DNA of 57,700 nucleotides. Origin: Chromobacterium sphagni (GTDB lineage: Bacteria; Pseudomonadota; Gammaproteobacteria; Burkholderiales; Chromobacteriaceae). The position numbers and the translations under genes are program-made. Below, in pieces: positions 7,900 through 17,003 of this stretch. The notes beneath the pieces were generated by a model that saw nothing but the letters and a program-made list of their open reading frames with translations, ran no database searches and had not been told where the DNA came from. The DNA is taken from positions 1 to 57,700 of the forward strand of contig NZ_MKCT01000031.1 of assembly GCF_001855555.1 (NCBI RefSeq). Direction: 5' to 3'. Within the stretch, counting starts at the first letter, position 1, and the number at the start of each line of letters is the position of its first letter.

Positions 7900-8115
7900 A
7901 TGAAGCTTGACGATTTCAACTTGGTGGCCGACCTGATCGGCATGAAGAAGCGCCCGCGTGAGGCGGTATGGCTGATGGAAGTGGAGGGCATGACCGGCTA
8001 CTGCGCGGCGCAGCAGATGGACATCAGCGAATCCACGGTCTCGCGGGCCCATGCGCGCTTTCGCCGCGCCATCAAACAGGTCAATACTTTGGCGGGGCAT
8101 CTGCCCCTGCGTTGA
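7900..8115 (+). CDS. Small TrfB/KorA-like DNA-binding protein
   Basis: A 71-residue protein. ATG 7900 is chosen because GGGGGAG ends six bases upstream. The central segment, MTGYCAAQQMDISESTVSRA followed by HARFRRAI, is a helix-turn-helix with a recognition helix like that of TrfB/KorA repressors. Those repressors act on plasmid and phage promoters. It stands alone between yheS and a terminator, with no partner gene, so its target is unknown. Full-length KorA is about 100 residues with a dimerisation domain. Here little remains beyond the helix-turn-helix. Confidence 0.6.
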   Translation: MKLDDFNLVADLIGMKKRPREAVWLMEVEGMTGYCAAQQMDISESTVSRAHARFRRAIKQVNTLAGHLPLR

Positions 8116-8138
8116 ATAGACGTTCATTGCAGCGATTG

Positions 8139-8170
8139 GCCCGGAGTGGTTCATCCTCTCCGGGCTTTTT
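8139..8170 (+). terminator. Rho-independent terminator
   Basis: GCCCGGAG (8139-8146) pairs perfectly with CTCCGGGC (8158-8165) and is followed by TTTTT. It ends the TrfB-like gene. Confidence 0.8.
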
Positions 8171-8333
8171 GTCGAGCCGAAAAAAGCGGGAGATTGGTGG
8201 GGAAGGATGGCTTGTGTTGGCGTCCACGCGCTTCTGTTAATTTGCGTGTCATCGCGCCTGGCGCAGGCGAGGCTGCTGGTATAAACAAGCCTGAGGAGCG
8301 GGACTGGCCCCGCTGCGACTATGAGTGGATGCT

Positions 8334-9194
8334 ATGCGTTTTGCCATTACCCTTTCCGACCGTTTCAAGCCTGTGCTGGACGTTTTCCTGCAGGCAGGCT
8401 GGCAGCCGGTGAAGCTGTTCTGCACGCCGGTGGATCATCGGATGCACCATCACAAGGCTTCTCTCGCCTTTGCCGAGCAGAGAAAGCTGCCGTTGCAGCT
8501 GTCGCCGATGCAGCCGCGCGATCTGCAGGATCTGGCCGAGCAGGGCTGCGAGGCCTTGCTGGTGGCCAGCTATAACTGGCGCATCCCGGACTGGACGCCA
8601 TATCTTAAGCACGCGGTCAATTTCCATCCTTCGCCGTTGCCGATCGGTCGCGGCCCGTATCCGCAAGTGCGCGCCATTCTGGAGGGCCATCGCGAATGGG
8701 CCTGTACCTGCCACAAGGTGGGGGTGGATTTCGATACCGGCGACATGTTGGCCCAGGAGCGTTTTCCGCTGTCGGAAACGGAAAGCCATCAAACCTTGGA
8801 CATCAAACTACAACTGGCGCTGCACCGCTTGAGCCGGGCGGTGGCGAACAACTTCGAGCCGTTGTGGCGGGAGGCGGCGCCGCAAGGCGAGGGCGGCAGC
8901 TATTGGCCATTGTGGACCGATCAGGACCGAACGCTAGACTTCAACCGGCCGCTGGCCGATCTGTTGCGCCAGTTGCGTGCTTTCGGCGATTTTGAATGCG
9001 CGGCCACCATCAACAAGATCACCATCTTCATCCACCGCGCCGAAGGCTGGGTGGAGAGCCACGGCTTCGCGCCGGGTAGCTTGATCTATTCCCAGGCCGA
9101 ACAGCTGCTGGTGGCCACCTGCGACGGCATGCTGCTGATCAGCGAGTGGAGCCTGTACGGGCCGGACGCGATTGTCGGCAGGCAGCGGCGGTGA
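8334..9194 (+). CDS. Formyltransferase-fold protein (methionyl-tRNA formyltransferase-like)
   Basis: A protein of about 286 residues; ATG 8325 and ATG 8334 are both possible starts. It has the formyltransferase catalytic layout: N96 and H98 in NFHPSPLPIGRG, and an Asp in the conserved VDFDTGD loop (D132/D134). The C-terminal part resembles the Fmt_C domain. These enzymes move a formyl group from 10-formyltetrahydrofolate to a tRNA, nucleotide or sugar. It is not beside def, where the housekeeping fmt gene usually lies. A specialised sugar or metabolite formyltransferase is therefore as likely as true Fmt. Confidence 0.75.
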   Translation: MRFAITLSDRFKPVLDVFLQAGWQPVKLFCTPVDHRMHHHKASLAFAEQRKLPLQLSPMQPRDLQDLAEQGCEALLVASYNWRIPDWTPYLKHAVNFHPSPLPIGRGPYPQVRAILEGHREWACTCHKVGVDFDTGDMLAQERFPLSETESHQTLDIKLQLALHRLSRAVANNFEPLWREAAPQGEGGSYWPLWTDQDRTLDFNRPLADLLRQLRAFGDFECAATINKITIFIHRAEGWVESHGFAPGSLIYSQAEQLLVATCDGMLLISEWSLYGPDAIVGRQRR

Positions 9195-9205
9195 CTCGAT
9201 TTGCG

Positions 9206-9689
9206 GATGCTCCGTCCAGTGAGCGTTTCATCATTGCCCGCCGCGACGGCGATAAAGTCCTGATCCACGATCTGAAACCGGGCGGGCTATGATGGCCGGC
9301 TGCTGATGCTTGCCTCGCGCGCCTCCGCCAGCGGAGCGCTGGCCAAATTCGACTGCCCCTGGTTTATTCCCGCCGTCGTCAAATACCGCAAGTTGCTGTT
9401 GGAAGTGCTGGGCGTGTTCTTCGTGCTGCAACTGTTCGCGCGGGTGACGCCGTTGTTCTTCCTGAAGGTGATGGACAAGGTGCTGGTCAACCGCGTCTTC
9501 AACACGCTGGATGTGATCGCCGCCGACCTGCTGCTGTTGTCGCTGTTCAATATCGCGTTGTCGGTCTTGCGCGCCCATATTCACGGCGGGTTCGATTGGG
9601 AGCGCGCCCGCGGTGCCATGGTGAACAATGTGGTGTTCGCCGATTACCAGGCTGCGCTGCAGCCGGCGGTGACCTTCCGCTGGAAATAA
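9206..9689 (+). pseudogene. Type I secretion ABC transporter (HlyB/RtxB-like) fragment
   Basis: The first part reads RFIIARRDGDKVLIHDLKPG in one frame, matching the end of a C39-like domain. The frame shifts near 9287, and the rest reads YDGRLLMLASRAS, then WFIPAVVKYRKLLLEVLGVF and VTPLFFLKVMDKVLVNRVFN. That is the start of the transmembrane domain of HlyB/RtxB-type exporters. It stops after about 125 residues at TAA 9687. The remaining membrane helices and the whole ATPase are missing. The gene lacks a start region, contains a frameshift and is truncated, so it is a relic. No RTX toxin or membrane-fusion gene is nearby. Confidence 0.75.
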
Positions 9690-9821
9690 GCAGGCCATGG
9701 GTATTGCGATCTGATCAGACAGCCTTGTCGGTGCAAGCCGGCCGGGCTGTTTTACATTGCCGCCATGCCGTGTAGGGGCAGGCGCTACCCGCGCTGCTCA
9801 GTCCCGACAGCCGGAATGAAT

Positions 9822-9851
9822 AACGGCGCCACCCGCAGGGATGGCGCCGTT
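9822..9851. terminator. Bidirectional terminator hairpin
   Basis: AACGGCGCCA (9822-9831) pairs perfectly with TGGCGCCGTT (9842-9851). It lies 15 bases beyond the stop of the minus-strand phoH-like gene and probably ends that transcript. Confidence 0.65.
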
Positions 9852-9866
9852 GTCGTTTGATGGGGG

Positions 9867-11270
9867 TTACAGCACTTCGCCGGCGTGATCGGCCAGCCGC
9901 GAGCGTTCGCCGCGTTGCAGCGTGATGTGGGCGGAATGCTGCCAGCCCTTGAAGCGGTCAACGACGTAGGTCAGGCCCGAGCTGCCCTCGGTCAGGTAGG
10001 GGGTGTCGATCTGGCTGACGTTGCCCAGGCATACCACCTTGGTGCCGGGGCCGGCGCGGGTGATCAGCGTCTTCATCTGCTTGGGCGTGAGGTTTTGCGC
10101 CTCGTCTATGATCAGGTATTTGTTGAGGAAGGTGCGGCCGCGCATGAAGTTGAGGCTCTTCACCTTGATGCGGCTGCGGATCAGGTCGCGGGTGGCGGCG
10201 CGACCCCAGTCGCCGCCGTCGTCGTCGCTCTTGTTGAGCACGTCCAGATTGTCCTCCAGCGCCCCCATCCACGGCGCCATCTTTTCTTCTTCCGTACCCG
10301 GCAAAAAGCCGATGTCCTCGCCCACCGGCACGGTGACGCGGGTCATGATGATTTCCGAGTACAGTTTCTGTTCCAGCGTCATCGCCAGTCCGGCGGCCAG
10401 CGTCAGCAGCGTCTTGCCGGTGCCGGCCTGGCCCAGCAGGGTGATGAAGTCCACGTTCGGGTCCATCAGCATGTTGAGCGCGAAGTTTTGCTCGCGGTTG
10501 CGGGCGGTGATGCCCCAGACGTTGTTCTTGCTGTGGCTGAAGTCCTTCAGCGTCTCCAGCACCGCGCTCTTGCCTTCCAGCTTGAGCACCCGCGCCTGGA
10601 ACGGTTTCTCTCCTTCCTGCCACAGGTGCTGGTTGACATACAAATTGGCCACGTCCGGGCCGGTGAGCTGATAGTAGCTGCGGCCGTGCTCCTGCCAGGA
10701 CTTAATGTCCTTGCTGTTGCGCTCCCAGAAGCCCTGATCGATCTCGCGGGTGCCGGTATAAAGCAGGTCGGTGTCTTCCAGCACCTTGTCGTTGAAGTAG
10801 TCCTCCGCCTCCAAGGCCAGCGCGCGGGCCTTGATGCGCATATTGATGTCTTTGGACACCAGGATGACGGCGCGCTTCGGATAGTGGTCCTTCAGCGCCA
10901 TCACGATGCCGAGTATCTGGTTGTCGGCCTTGCCGACCGGCAGCGACGGGGGGAGGGAGCCGTTGATGGCCTGAGTCTGCAATATCAGCTTGCCGCTGGC
11001 GGCGTCGCGGCTGGCGTTCTTCAGCGGGATGCCGTCGGCGATGTTCAGTTCCTGGCCGCTGATGATGTCGTCGAGAAAACGGCTGGCCTGGCGTGCGTTG
11101 CGCGCCACTTCGGACATACCCTTCTTGTGGGTGTCCAGTTCTTCCAGGGTGATGATGGGGATGAACACATCGTGCTCTTCGAAGCGGTACAGACAGGTGG
11201 GGTCGTGCAACAGTACATTGGTGTCCAGAACAAACAGCTTGCACGTGGTGGTCTTTTTGCGGCCGGCCAT
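9867..11270 (-). CDS. PIN domain-PhoH family ATPase (YlaK-type)
   Basis: A protein of about 467 residues. The N-terminal PIN nuclease domain (KLFVLDTNVLLHDPT, then IITLEELDTHKKG and a later VSKDINMRIKA) carries the acidic residues of PIN folds. The C-terminal PhoH ATPase has Walker A GQAGTGKTLL and Walker B YLIIDEAQN. ATG 11270 follows AAGGGGA; the open frame upstream runs through the intergenic region and is not coding. Such PhoH2-type proteins are proposed to be RNA helicase/nucleases. It follows bcp on the same strand by 56 bases. Confidence 0.9.
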   Translation of the reverse strand: MAGRKKTTTCKLFVLDTNVLLHDPTCLYRFEEHDVFIPIITLEELDTHKKGMSEVARNARQASRFLDDIISGQELNIADGIPLKNASRDAASGKLILQTQAINGSLPPSLPVGKADNQILGIVMALKDHYPKRAVILVSKDINMRIKARALALEAEDYFNDKVLEDTDLLYTGTREIDQGFWERNSKDIKSWQEHGRSYYQLTGPDVANLYVNQHLWQEGEKPFQARVLKLEGKSAVLETLKDFSHSKNNVWGITARNREQNFALNMLMDPNVDFITLLGQAGTGKTLLTLAAGLAMTLEQKLYSEIIMTRVTVPVGEDIGFLPGTEEEKMAPWMGALEDNLDVLNKSDDDGGDWGRAATRDLIRSRIKVKSLNFMRGRTFLNKYLIIDEAQNLTPKQMKTLITRAGPGTKVVCLGNVSQIDTPYLTEGSSGLTYVVDRFKGWQHSAHITLQRGERSRLADHAGEVL

Positions 11271-11326
11271 GATGTGGTCCCCTTGTTCATGTTGTTGCCC
11301 GGCCGGCTGGCCGGGCGGGGTGCTGC

Positions 11327-11779
11327 CTACAGCGTCTTGACGAACCCCAGCACCTCTGAGGCATGTCCGGGCACTTTCACGCCACGCCATTCGCGCGCCA
11401 CATTGCCCTGGGCGTCTATTACGAAGGTGCTGCGCTCGATGCCTCTTACCTGTTTGCCGTACATGTTTTTCATCTTGATGACGCCAAACATATTGCAGAC
11501 AGTTTCTTCCGAATCCGACAACAGTTCAAACGGCAAAGCCAGCTTTTCCTTGAAGTTGTGGTGGGATTTCAGGCTGTCGCGCGAGATGCCGACAATCTCC
11601 GCGCCGGCGGCGGAGAATTCGGCGTGAAGGTCGCGGAAATCCATGCTCTCGTTGGTGCAGCCGGGGGTGTTGTCTTTGGGGTAGAAGTAGATCACCAGCG
11701 GTTTGCGGCTGGCGGAAAGCTGAAACTCGGCGCCGGCGGTGCCGGGCAGGGTGAAGTCTGGGCAGGTTGTGCCTGTCAT
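11327..11779 (-). CDS. bcp: Peroxiredoxin, BCP/AhpC-TSA family
   Basis: A 150-residue cytoplasmic thiol peroxidase. The peroxidatic cysteine is C41 in YPKDNTPGCTNE, a small variant of the usual TPGCTxE motif. A candidate resolving cysteine is C95 in ETVCNMFGV. IYFYPKD before the active site and GIERSTFVID after it are family marks, and the length is typical. BCP enzymes reduce hydroperoxides using thioredoxin. Thioredoxin reductase is encoded about 0.7 kb upstream on the same strand, which fits. Confidence 0.93.
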   Translation of the reverse strand: MTGTTCPDFTLPGTAGAEFQLSASRKPLVIYFYPKDNTPGCTNESMDFRDLHAEFSAAGAEIVGISRDSLKSHHNFKEKLALPFELLSDSEETVCNMFGVIKMKNMYGKQVRGIERSTFVIDAQGNVAREWRGVKVPGHASEVLGFVKTL

Positions 11780-11856
11780 GCATAACTCCTGGTAGTGTGC
11801 AGGGGTCCGCCATGCTTTGAGCTTAGCGGATTCCGGTTGGGATTGTCACGTCATCC

Positions 11857-12492
11857 TTAATCGTCGCCATGGTTGTCCGCATGGCTGGGGCGGCGCAGCA
11901 GCACCAGCAGCGATCCGCTGCCGCCCATGCCGCTCTCCGCCTCGCAAAAGGCCAGCACGTCCGGATGATGTTGCAGCCAGCTGCGCACCATCTTTTTCAG
12001 CACAGGTTCGCCTTGCGAGCCAAAGCCCTTGCCGTGTATCACCCGCACGCACTGGCCGCGCGATCGGGCGCGGTGGATGAACAGCGCCAGCGCGTCCTGC
12101 GCCTGATAACGGTCCAGGCCGTGCAAGTCCAGCTGGGCGGCTTGCGGCCAGTAGCCCTGGCGCAGCCGCTTGAGCGTGGCCGCGGGCATGCCGGGGCGGG
12201 CGAACTGCTGCAACTGGGCGACGGGTTCGAACCAGCCGACCTGATGCTGCAGCAACTCCTGGCAGGCCGCCGTGCTCAATGCCGGTCCCTGGCTGGGCTT
12301 GCGCGGCCGCGGACTGGGTTTGGCGGACTTGGGGTGGTGGCGGCCGTCGGGCTTCAGCGGTTTGACGTCGCGGAACAACTGCTTGAAATCCGGTTCTTCG
12401 GGCGCGGCGGGCCGCGCCTTGGCCGCCGGAGGAGGGGCGGCCTGGCGCAGCGTCTGGCGAAGTCCCTTCAGGGAATCCTTGAAGGTCTTCAT
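11857..12492 (-). CDS. Smr domain protein (SmrA/SmrB type)
   Basis: A 211-residue protein. Residues 1-85 are a basic, Pro-rich tail without clear structure. The C-terminal Smr domain begins with QLDLHGLDRYQAQDAL and includes RVIHGKGFGSQGEPVLK. LDLHG and HGKG are the two Smr signatures around its endonuclease site. E. coli SmrB cleaves mRNA between collided ribosomes; other family members nick DNA. The gene starts 16 bases after trxB and is likely cotranscribed. Confidence 0.9.
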   Translation of the reverse strand: MKTFKDSLKGLRQTLRQAAPPPAAKARPAAPEEPDFKQLFRDVKPLKPDGRHHPKSAKPSPRPRKPSQGPALSTAACQELLQHQVGWFEPVAQLQQFARPGMPAATLKRLRQGYWPQAAQLDLHGLDRYQAQDALALFIHRARSRGQCVRVIHGKGFGSQGEPVLKKMVRSWLQHHPDVLAFCEAESGMGGSGSLLVLLRRPSHADNHGDD

Positions 12493-12508
12493 GATGCGAG
12501 GTCGGGGC

Positions 12509-13480
<972 letters not shown>

Positions 13481-13587
13481 TCAAAAGGGTGGGAGTTGGC
13501 ACATATTCTAGCAGTTTTGCTATGCTACGAGGCCAGCTTGGGGCTAAACTGCAGATCAGAAATGCATACTATCCAGGAGGTGGGGTT

Positions 13588-13773
13588 ATGGACGCATTAA
13601 GTCAAGTAAGCGCGAATGTCAGCACCAATGCGCAGGCGCTGGTGCTGAAAAAGGCGATGCAGGCGCAATCGCAGGCGGCGGCGACGCTGATCCAGGGCGC
13701 CGAGCAGTCGTCGGAGCAGATCCAGGCGTCCAACCCGGCGCATCTGGGTAGCAATGTGGACGTCCGGGCATAA
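13588..13773 (+). CDS. YjfB-family small protein
   Basis: A 61-residue protein rich in Ala, Gln and Ser. ATG 13588 has an ideal ribosome site (AGGAGGTGG); the frame upstream lacks this. The sequence has the YjfB pattern of alternating small and polar residues: a central LKKAMQAQSQAAATLI helix and an NPAHLGSNVDVRA end. YjfB proteins are listed as motility-associated because they are often found with flagellar genes. No motility gene is adjacent here and the function is unknown. Confidence 0.75.
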   Translation: MDALSQVSANVSTNAQALVLKKAMQAQSQAAATLIQGAEQSSEQIQASNPAHLGSNVDVRA

Positions 13774-13811
13774 GCCTGAGCGCACCCCGCGCAATGCGGG
13801 GCGGATAAAGA

Positions 13812-13836
13812 GGGCGGCCTTCGGGTCGCCTTTTTT
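13812..13836 (+). terminator. Rho-independent terminator
   Basis: GGCGGCC, tetraloop TTCG and GGTCGCC form a stem with one G-T pair, followed by six T residues. A second small hairpin, CCCCGC/GCGGGG, lies just upstream at about 13785-13802. Together they end the yjfB-like gene. Confidence 0.8.
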
Positions 13837-14007
13837 GTCGGCGCTAGCCGGCTATGCAAGCGGTTTGCCTGGAGGCGAGGCCGCCGTCATTTTACGGTGG
13901 GCCGGGTCGCCGATGCCTGGAGTGGCGAATATCCTCAGGCCCAGCTTTGACTCCGTGGATGGATGTGGGCTGGCGGTCGGTTTGGATTGCTTGCCGTTGG
14001 ATGCGAA

Positions 14008-14027
14008 AAGCCCCCGCGAACGGGGGC
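14008..14027. terminator. Terminator hairpin for the lectin gene
   Basis: AGCCCCCG and CGGGGGCT form an 8-bp stem with a four-base loop. Read on the minus strand it is followed directly by TTTT. It therefore serves the lectin gene that ends at 14054. Confidence 0.75.
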
Positions 14028-14053
14028 TATTCTGTTTTTCGGACCTGACCGGA

Positions 14054-14422
14054 TTAGATCGCGTCTTTGCCGATGCTTACGGTAAACGAGCCGGAGTTGT
14101 TGCCGTAGGTGTTCGGAACATCGTTATAAAACAAGGTGATCAGCCCTTGCGCGCTGGCCGGCGCGGTCCAGCGGAACAAGCCGGTGTTCACCGGGATGAA
14201 GCCGCTGGCGCCAATTTTCATCACCAGCGCGCCGCAGTAGGCGTCGCCGCATATCAGGCCTTGATTCGGGTGGGTCTTGTCGCCTTGCGGCCCCCAGTTG
14301 GGTTGCGGGCCATAGCCGGCCCATCCCGAGGCGACGATCGTGATGACATCGCCGGGATTGTAGGTGATGGTTGTGGGTTGCCCATTGGGATTGTTTGCGG
14401 CGACGGTGCCAGTCCAAGCCAT
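14054..14422 (-). CDS. lecA: PA-IL (LecA)-like calcium-dependent galactophilic lectin
   Basis: A 122-residue protein, exactly the length of Pseudomonas aeruginosa LecA and alignable to it without gaps from memory. Shared blocks include [35 protein letters not shown] and [15 protein letters not shown]. In numbering without the Met, the LecA calcium ligands (Y36, D100, T104, N107, N108), the sugar contacts H50 and Q53, and the C57-C62 pair are all present. It should bind terminal alpha-galactose as a tetramer. There is no signal peptide, as in LecA. The ATG follows GGAGG by seven bases. The gene stands alone between terminators, which fits acquisition by transfer. Confidence 0.93.
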   Translation of the reverse strand: MAWTGTVAANNPNGQPTTITYNPGDVITIVASGWAGYGPQPNWGPQGDKTHPNQGLICGDAYCGALVMKIGASGFIPVNTGLFRWTAPASAQGLITLFYNDVPNTYGNNSGSFTVSIGKDAI

Positions 14423-14783
14423 GATTTACCTCCGAGAAAGGTGAAGTCTGATGAGGCTTGCATGTCAATGCCGAGGAGTCCAGTTCCATGGTTGGATGGC
14501 TCCCCCGGAAGTCCAATGATCATGCCGCTTGAATTGAAGCTCAATGGGGATGCCGCCGCCACTGCCCATTTTGATGGGGTCGGACATGATGCATGCGCGG
14601 TTTTGGGATAGGGGCACTGTTTTGCGGATGCGCCGCCTGTCCACGCCCTTCAAATTCTTTCTTTCAAATTCAGCAATAAAATCCTCCAATTCTAACCCCA
14701 ATTATCAAATTTCTAGGCTGGGTCAATAATCGCCTCCCAAGTGCCCGGCAGGTAGCCGGCGCTGTCTGATACGAGGAGTCGCT
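14423..14783. other. Intergenic region upstream of the lectin gene
   Basis: There are 361 bases between the divergent lectin and SnoaL-like genes. The stretch 14645-14735 is clearly more AT-rich than its surroundings and probably holds promoters for both sides. Short open frames occur on both strands, but none has a ribosome site or a recognisable product. Confidence 0.5.
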
Positions 14784-15311
14784 ATGAACCGTTTGCCCTA
14801 TCTTTTGACCACTAGCCTGCTGGCGCTGCTGGCTGGCAATGTTGCCGCCGCGGAGGCCTTGCCGCAACCAGCGCGGGTGTTTGCCGATCGCAATGGCGGC
14901 GACGCCGCCGCGGCGAAGCTGGCCGCGTTGCGCTATGCGGCATTCTGGAATACCGGTGATCCGCATTACGCCGAGCTGGCGCTGGACCCGGATTTCATCG
15001 ACCGCACTTTGCCGGCGGGCCGCCCGCAGGGCACCGCCGGTCCGTTGCAGGCTTCGCGCGCCTTCCATGCAGCGGTGCCGGATTTGACGGTGGAGGTTGC
15101 CGATATGATGCAGGCCGGTGACCGGGTGTCCTTGCGCCTGCATTTCACCGGACACTTCACCGGCAAGTTCGGCGAGGTCCAAGGAGGGGGCCAGGTAGTG
15201 GATTTCCAGGCCTTTGACCTGTACCGGGTGAAGAGTGGCCGCATCGCGGAAAACTGGCACCTGGAAGACAATCTGACTCTGCTCAAACAACTGGGAGTGG
15301 TGAAGCCATGA
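14784..15311 (+). CDS. Exported SnoaL/NTF2-like protein
   Basis: A 175-residue protein with a Sec signal peptide (about residues 1-23, ending VAAAEA). The rest is a SnoaL-like cone fold: YAAFWNTGDPHYAELALDPD, then DRTLPAGRPQGTAGP, and FHAAVPDLTVEVADMMQAGD with RVSLRLHFTGHF. Such domains include polyketide cyclases, ester hydrolases and non-enzymatic binding proteins. The ATG follows ACGAGGAGTCGCT. The stop overlaps the start of the next gene by four bases (ATGA), so the two are translationally coupled. The substrate is unknown. Confidence 0.8.
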   Translation: MNRLPYLLTTSLLALLAGNVAAAEALPQPARVFADRNGGDAAAAKLAALRYAAFWNTGDPHYAELALDPDFIDRTLPAGRPQGTAGPLQASRAFHAAVPDLTVEVADMMQAGDRVSLRLHFTGHFTGKFGEVQGGGQVVDFQAFDLYRVKSGRIAENWHLEDNLTLLKQLGVVKP

Positions 15312-16015
15312 GCCTGGATGCGGATTTTTTGCGGCAACGCAATGTGGCGGTGCTGGGCGGCGGTTCCGGCATTGGCCGTGCGGTGGCGGAAGAGGCCGCG
15401 GCGGCGGGCGCCCTGGTGTTTGTGCTGGGGCGTTCGCTTGCGGTTTCCGGCCCCTGGCAGGCGCTGCGCGCCGATGTCACGGATATCGCCAGCCTCAGTG
15501 CGGCGTTTGCCGAAATCGGCCGCATCGACCACTTGGTGCTGACCGCCGGCGCGCGGGTGGGCTCGCCCAGGCTGGAGGAGGCCACGCGGGCCGACTTCGA
15601 GCAGACCTTCGGCGTGAAGCTGTTCGGCAATTTGTTGGCGGTGCAGCAGGCGCGGCCTTATCTGGCGGCGGACGCGTCGGTGACTTTCACTTCCGGCCTG
15701 CTGTCGCGCAAGTATGGCGCGGGCGGTCTGCTCAAAAGCACGGTCAACGCCGCGCTGGAGGCGGCGGCGAAGAATCTGGCCAAGGAACTGGCGCCGCGCC
15801 GCGTCAATGTGGTGAGCCCGGGCGTGGTGGATACCGAGTTGTGGGGGCCGGCCGGCGCGGAAAAGCGCCAGGCGGCGATGGCGCGCATCGCGGCTGACCT
15901 GCCGTTGGGCCGGGTGGGGCGGCCGCAGGATCTGGCGCAAGCCTATCTGTTTGCGATGGGCAACGCCTTTCTCACCGGCGCGGTGCTGGATGTGGACGGC
16001 GGTGGATTGCTGTAG
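15308..16015 (+). CDS. Short-chain dehydrogenase/reductase family protein lacking the usual catalytic Tyr
   Basis: A 235-residue Rossmann protein. The cofactor loop is VLGGGSGIGRAVAE (TGxxxGIG type), with ADVTD and VNVVSPGVVDTELW also typical. The catalytic Ser region reads TFTSGLLSRK. At the YxxxK position the sequence is AGGLLKST, so the Lys stays but the Tyr is a Gly. A subfamily of SDRs with GLLSRKxGAGG-like motifs shares this feature. Activity may be altered or binding-only. It lies between the SnoaL-like and deacetylase genes in one operon. Confidence 0.85.
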   Translation: MSLDADFLRQRNVAVLGGGSGIGRAVAEEAAAAGALVFVLGRSLAVSGPWQALRADVTDIASLSAAFAEIGRIDHLVLTAGARVGSPRLEEATRADFEQTFGVKLFGNLLAVQQARPYLAADASVTFTSGLLSRKYGAGGLLKSTVNAALEAAAKNLAKELAPRRVNVVSPGVVDTELWGPAGAEKRQAAMARIAADLPLGRVGRPQDLAQAYLFAMGNAFLTGAVLDVDGGGLL

Positions 16016-16027
16016 GGAGATCCCGCG

Positions 16028-17002
16028 ATGAGCGATACATTTTCAATCAACCGCCGCGGGTTCCTGGCGGGCGCCTCGGCCGGCAGCGCCAGTCTGTTGC
16101 TGGCGCACGGCGACGCGCTGGCAGCGAGCGGAGGGAGCAAGGCCATGATGCAACTTCAAGGTGGCAAAACGGGTTTTTGGCCGGGCGACACCCGGCTGGT
16201 GATTTCCGTTTCCATGCAGTTCGAAGCCGGCGCGCAGCCGGAGCGCGGCGCAAGCGGGCCGTTTCCGCCGCTGGACCCGAAATACGCCGACCTGCCGATG
16301 CAAAGCTGGTACGACTACGGCGTGAAGGAGGGCATCCCGCGCCTGCTGGATTTATGGGACCGCGCCGGAGTGAAGGTGACTTCGCACATGGTGGGGCAGG
16401 CGGTGGACCGCAATCCGCAGCTGGCCAGGGAGATTGTCGAGCGTGGCCATGAGGCCGCCGGCCATGGCCAGACCTGGGAGCCGCAGTATTCGATGACGCC
16501 GGAGCAGGAGCGCGCAGCCTACCGCGCCAGCATCGCCAGCATAGAACGCGCCACCGGCACCCGGCCGACAGGCTTCAACGCCTTCTGGCTGCGCGGCACG
16601 CCCAACACGCTGGGTATCCTGCAGGAGCTGGGCTTCGTCTATCACATCGACAACGTCAGCCGCGACGAGCCGTTCACGGTTCAGGTGAGCGGCAGGCCCT
16701 TCGTGGTGGTGCCTTACACGCTGCGCAACAACGACATCGTCCGCTACGATTCGCCGGCGCTGAGCAACGACGCGTATCTGTCGGACCTGAAGGCCGAATT
16801 CGATCTGCTGTACCAGGAAGCCGGCCAGCGCCGCCGCATGATGTCCATCAGCACCCACGACCGCATTTCCGGCAGTCCGGCGCGGGTGAAGGTACTGGAG
16901 GATTTCATCCGCTACGCGCAGGGCCGCGCCGGCGTGCGCTTCATGCGCAAGGACGAGATCGCCCGCTTCGCGCTGCAGGCGCCGAACGTGCCGGCGTCCT
17001 GA
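16028..17002 (+). CDS. Tat-exported polysaccharide deacetylase family protein (PuuE-like)
   Basis: A 324-residue protein. The N-terminus has a twin-arginine signal (INRRGFLAGASAGSASLLL) ending about residue 33. The mature part is a NodB-like barrel: IPRLLDLWDRAGVKVTSHMV, then IVERGHEAAGHGQTWEPQYS, which is motif 2, and STHDRISGSPARV near the end. The first Asp motif of classical deacetylases is replaced, as in allantoinase-like PuuE proteins. Such enzymes cleave C-N bonds other than peptide bonds. It starts 12 bases after the SDR gene. Tat export implies folding in the cytoplasm, perhaps with a metal. Confidence 0.82.
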   Translation: MSDTFSINRRGFLAGASAGSASLLLAHGDALAASGGSKAMMQLQGGKTGFWPGDTRLVISVSMQFEAGAQPERGASGPFPPLDPKYADLPMQSWYDYGVKEGIPRLLDLWDRAGVKVTSHMVGQAVDRNPQLAREIVERGHEAAGHGQTWEPQYSMTPEQERAAYRASIASIERATGTRPTGFNAFWLRGTPNTLGILQELGFVYHIDNVSRDEPFTVQVSGRPFVVVPYTLRNNDIVRYDSPALSNDAYLSDLKAEFDLLYQEAGQRRRMMSISTHDRISGSPARVKVLEDFIRYAQGRAGVRFMRKDEIARFALQAPNVPAS

Positions 17003-17003
17003 G

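Noticed and set aside
9885-11627. Open frame of 580 codons on the plus strand
   Set aside because: It is antisense to the PhoH-like and bcp genes, low in sequence variety, and has no family motif. GC-rich codon use on the true strand opens it.
14465-14701. 78-codon minus-strand frame upstream of the lectin gene
   Set aside because: No ribosome site, no motif, and it overlaps the probable promoter.
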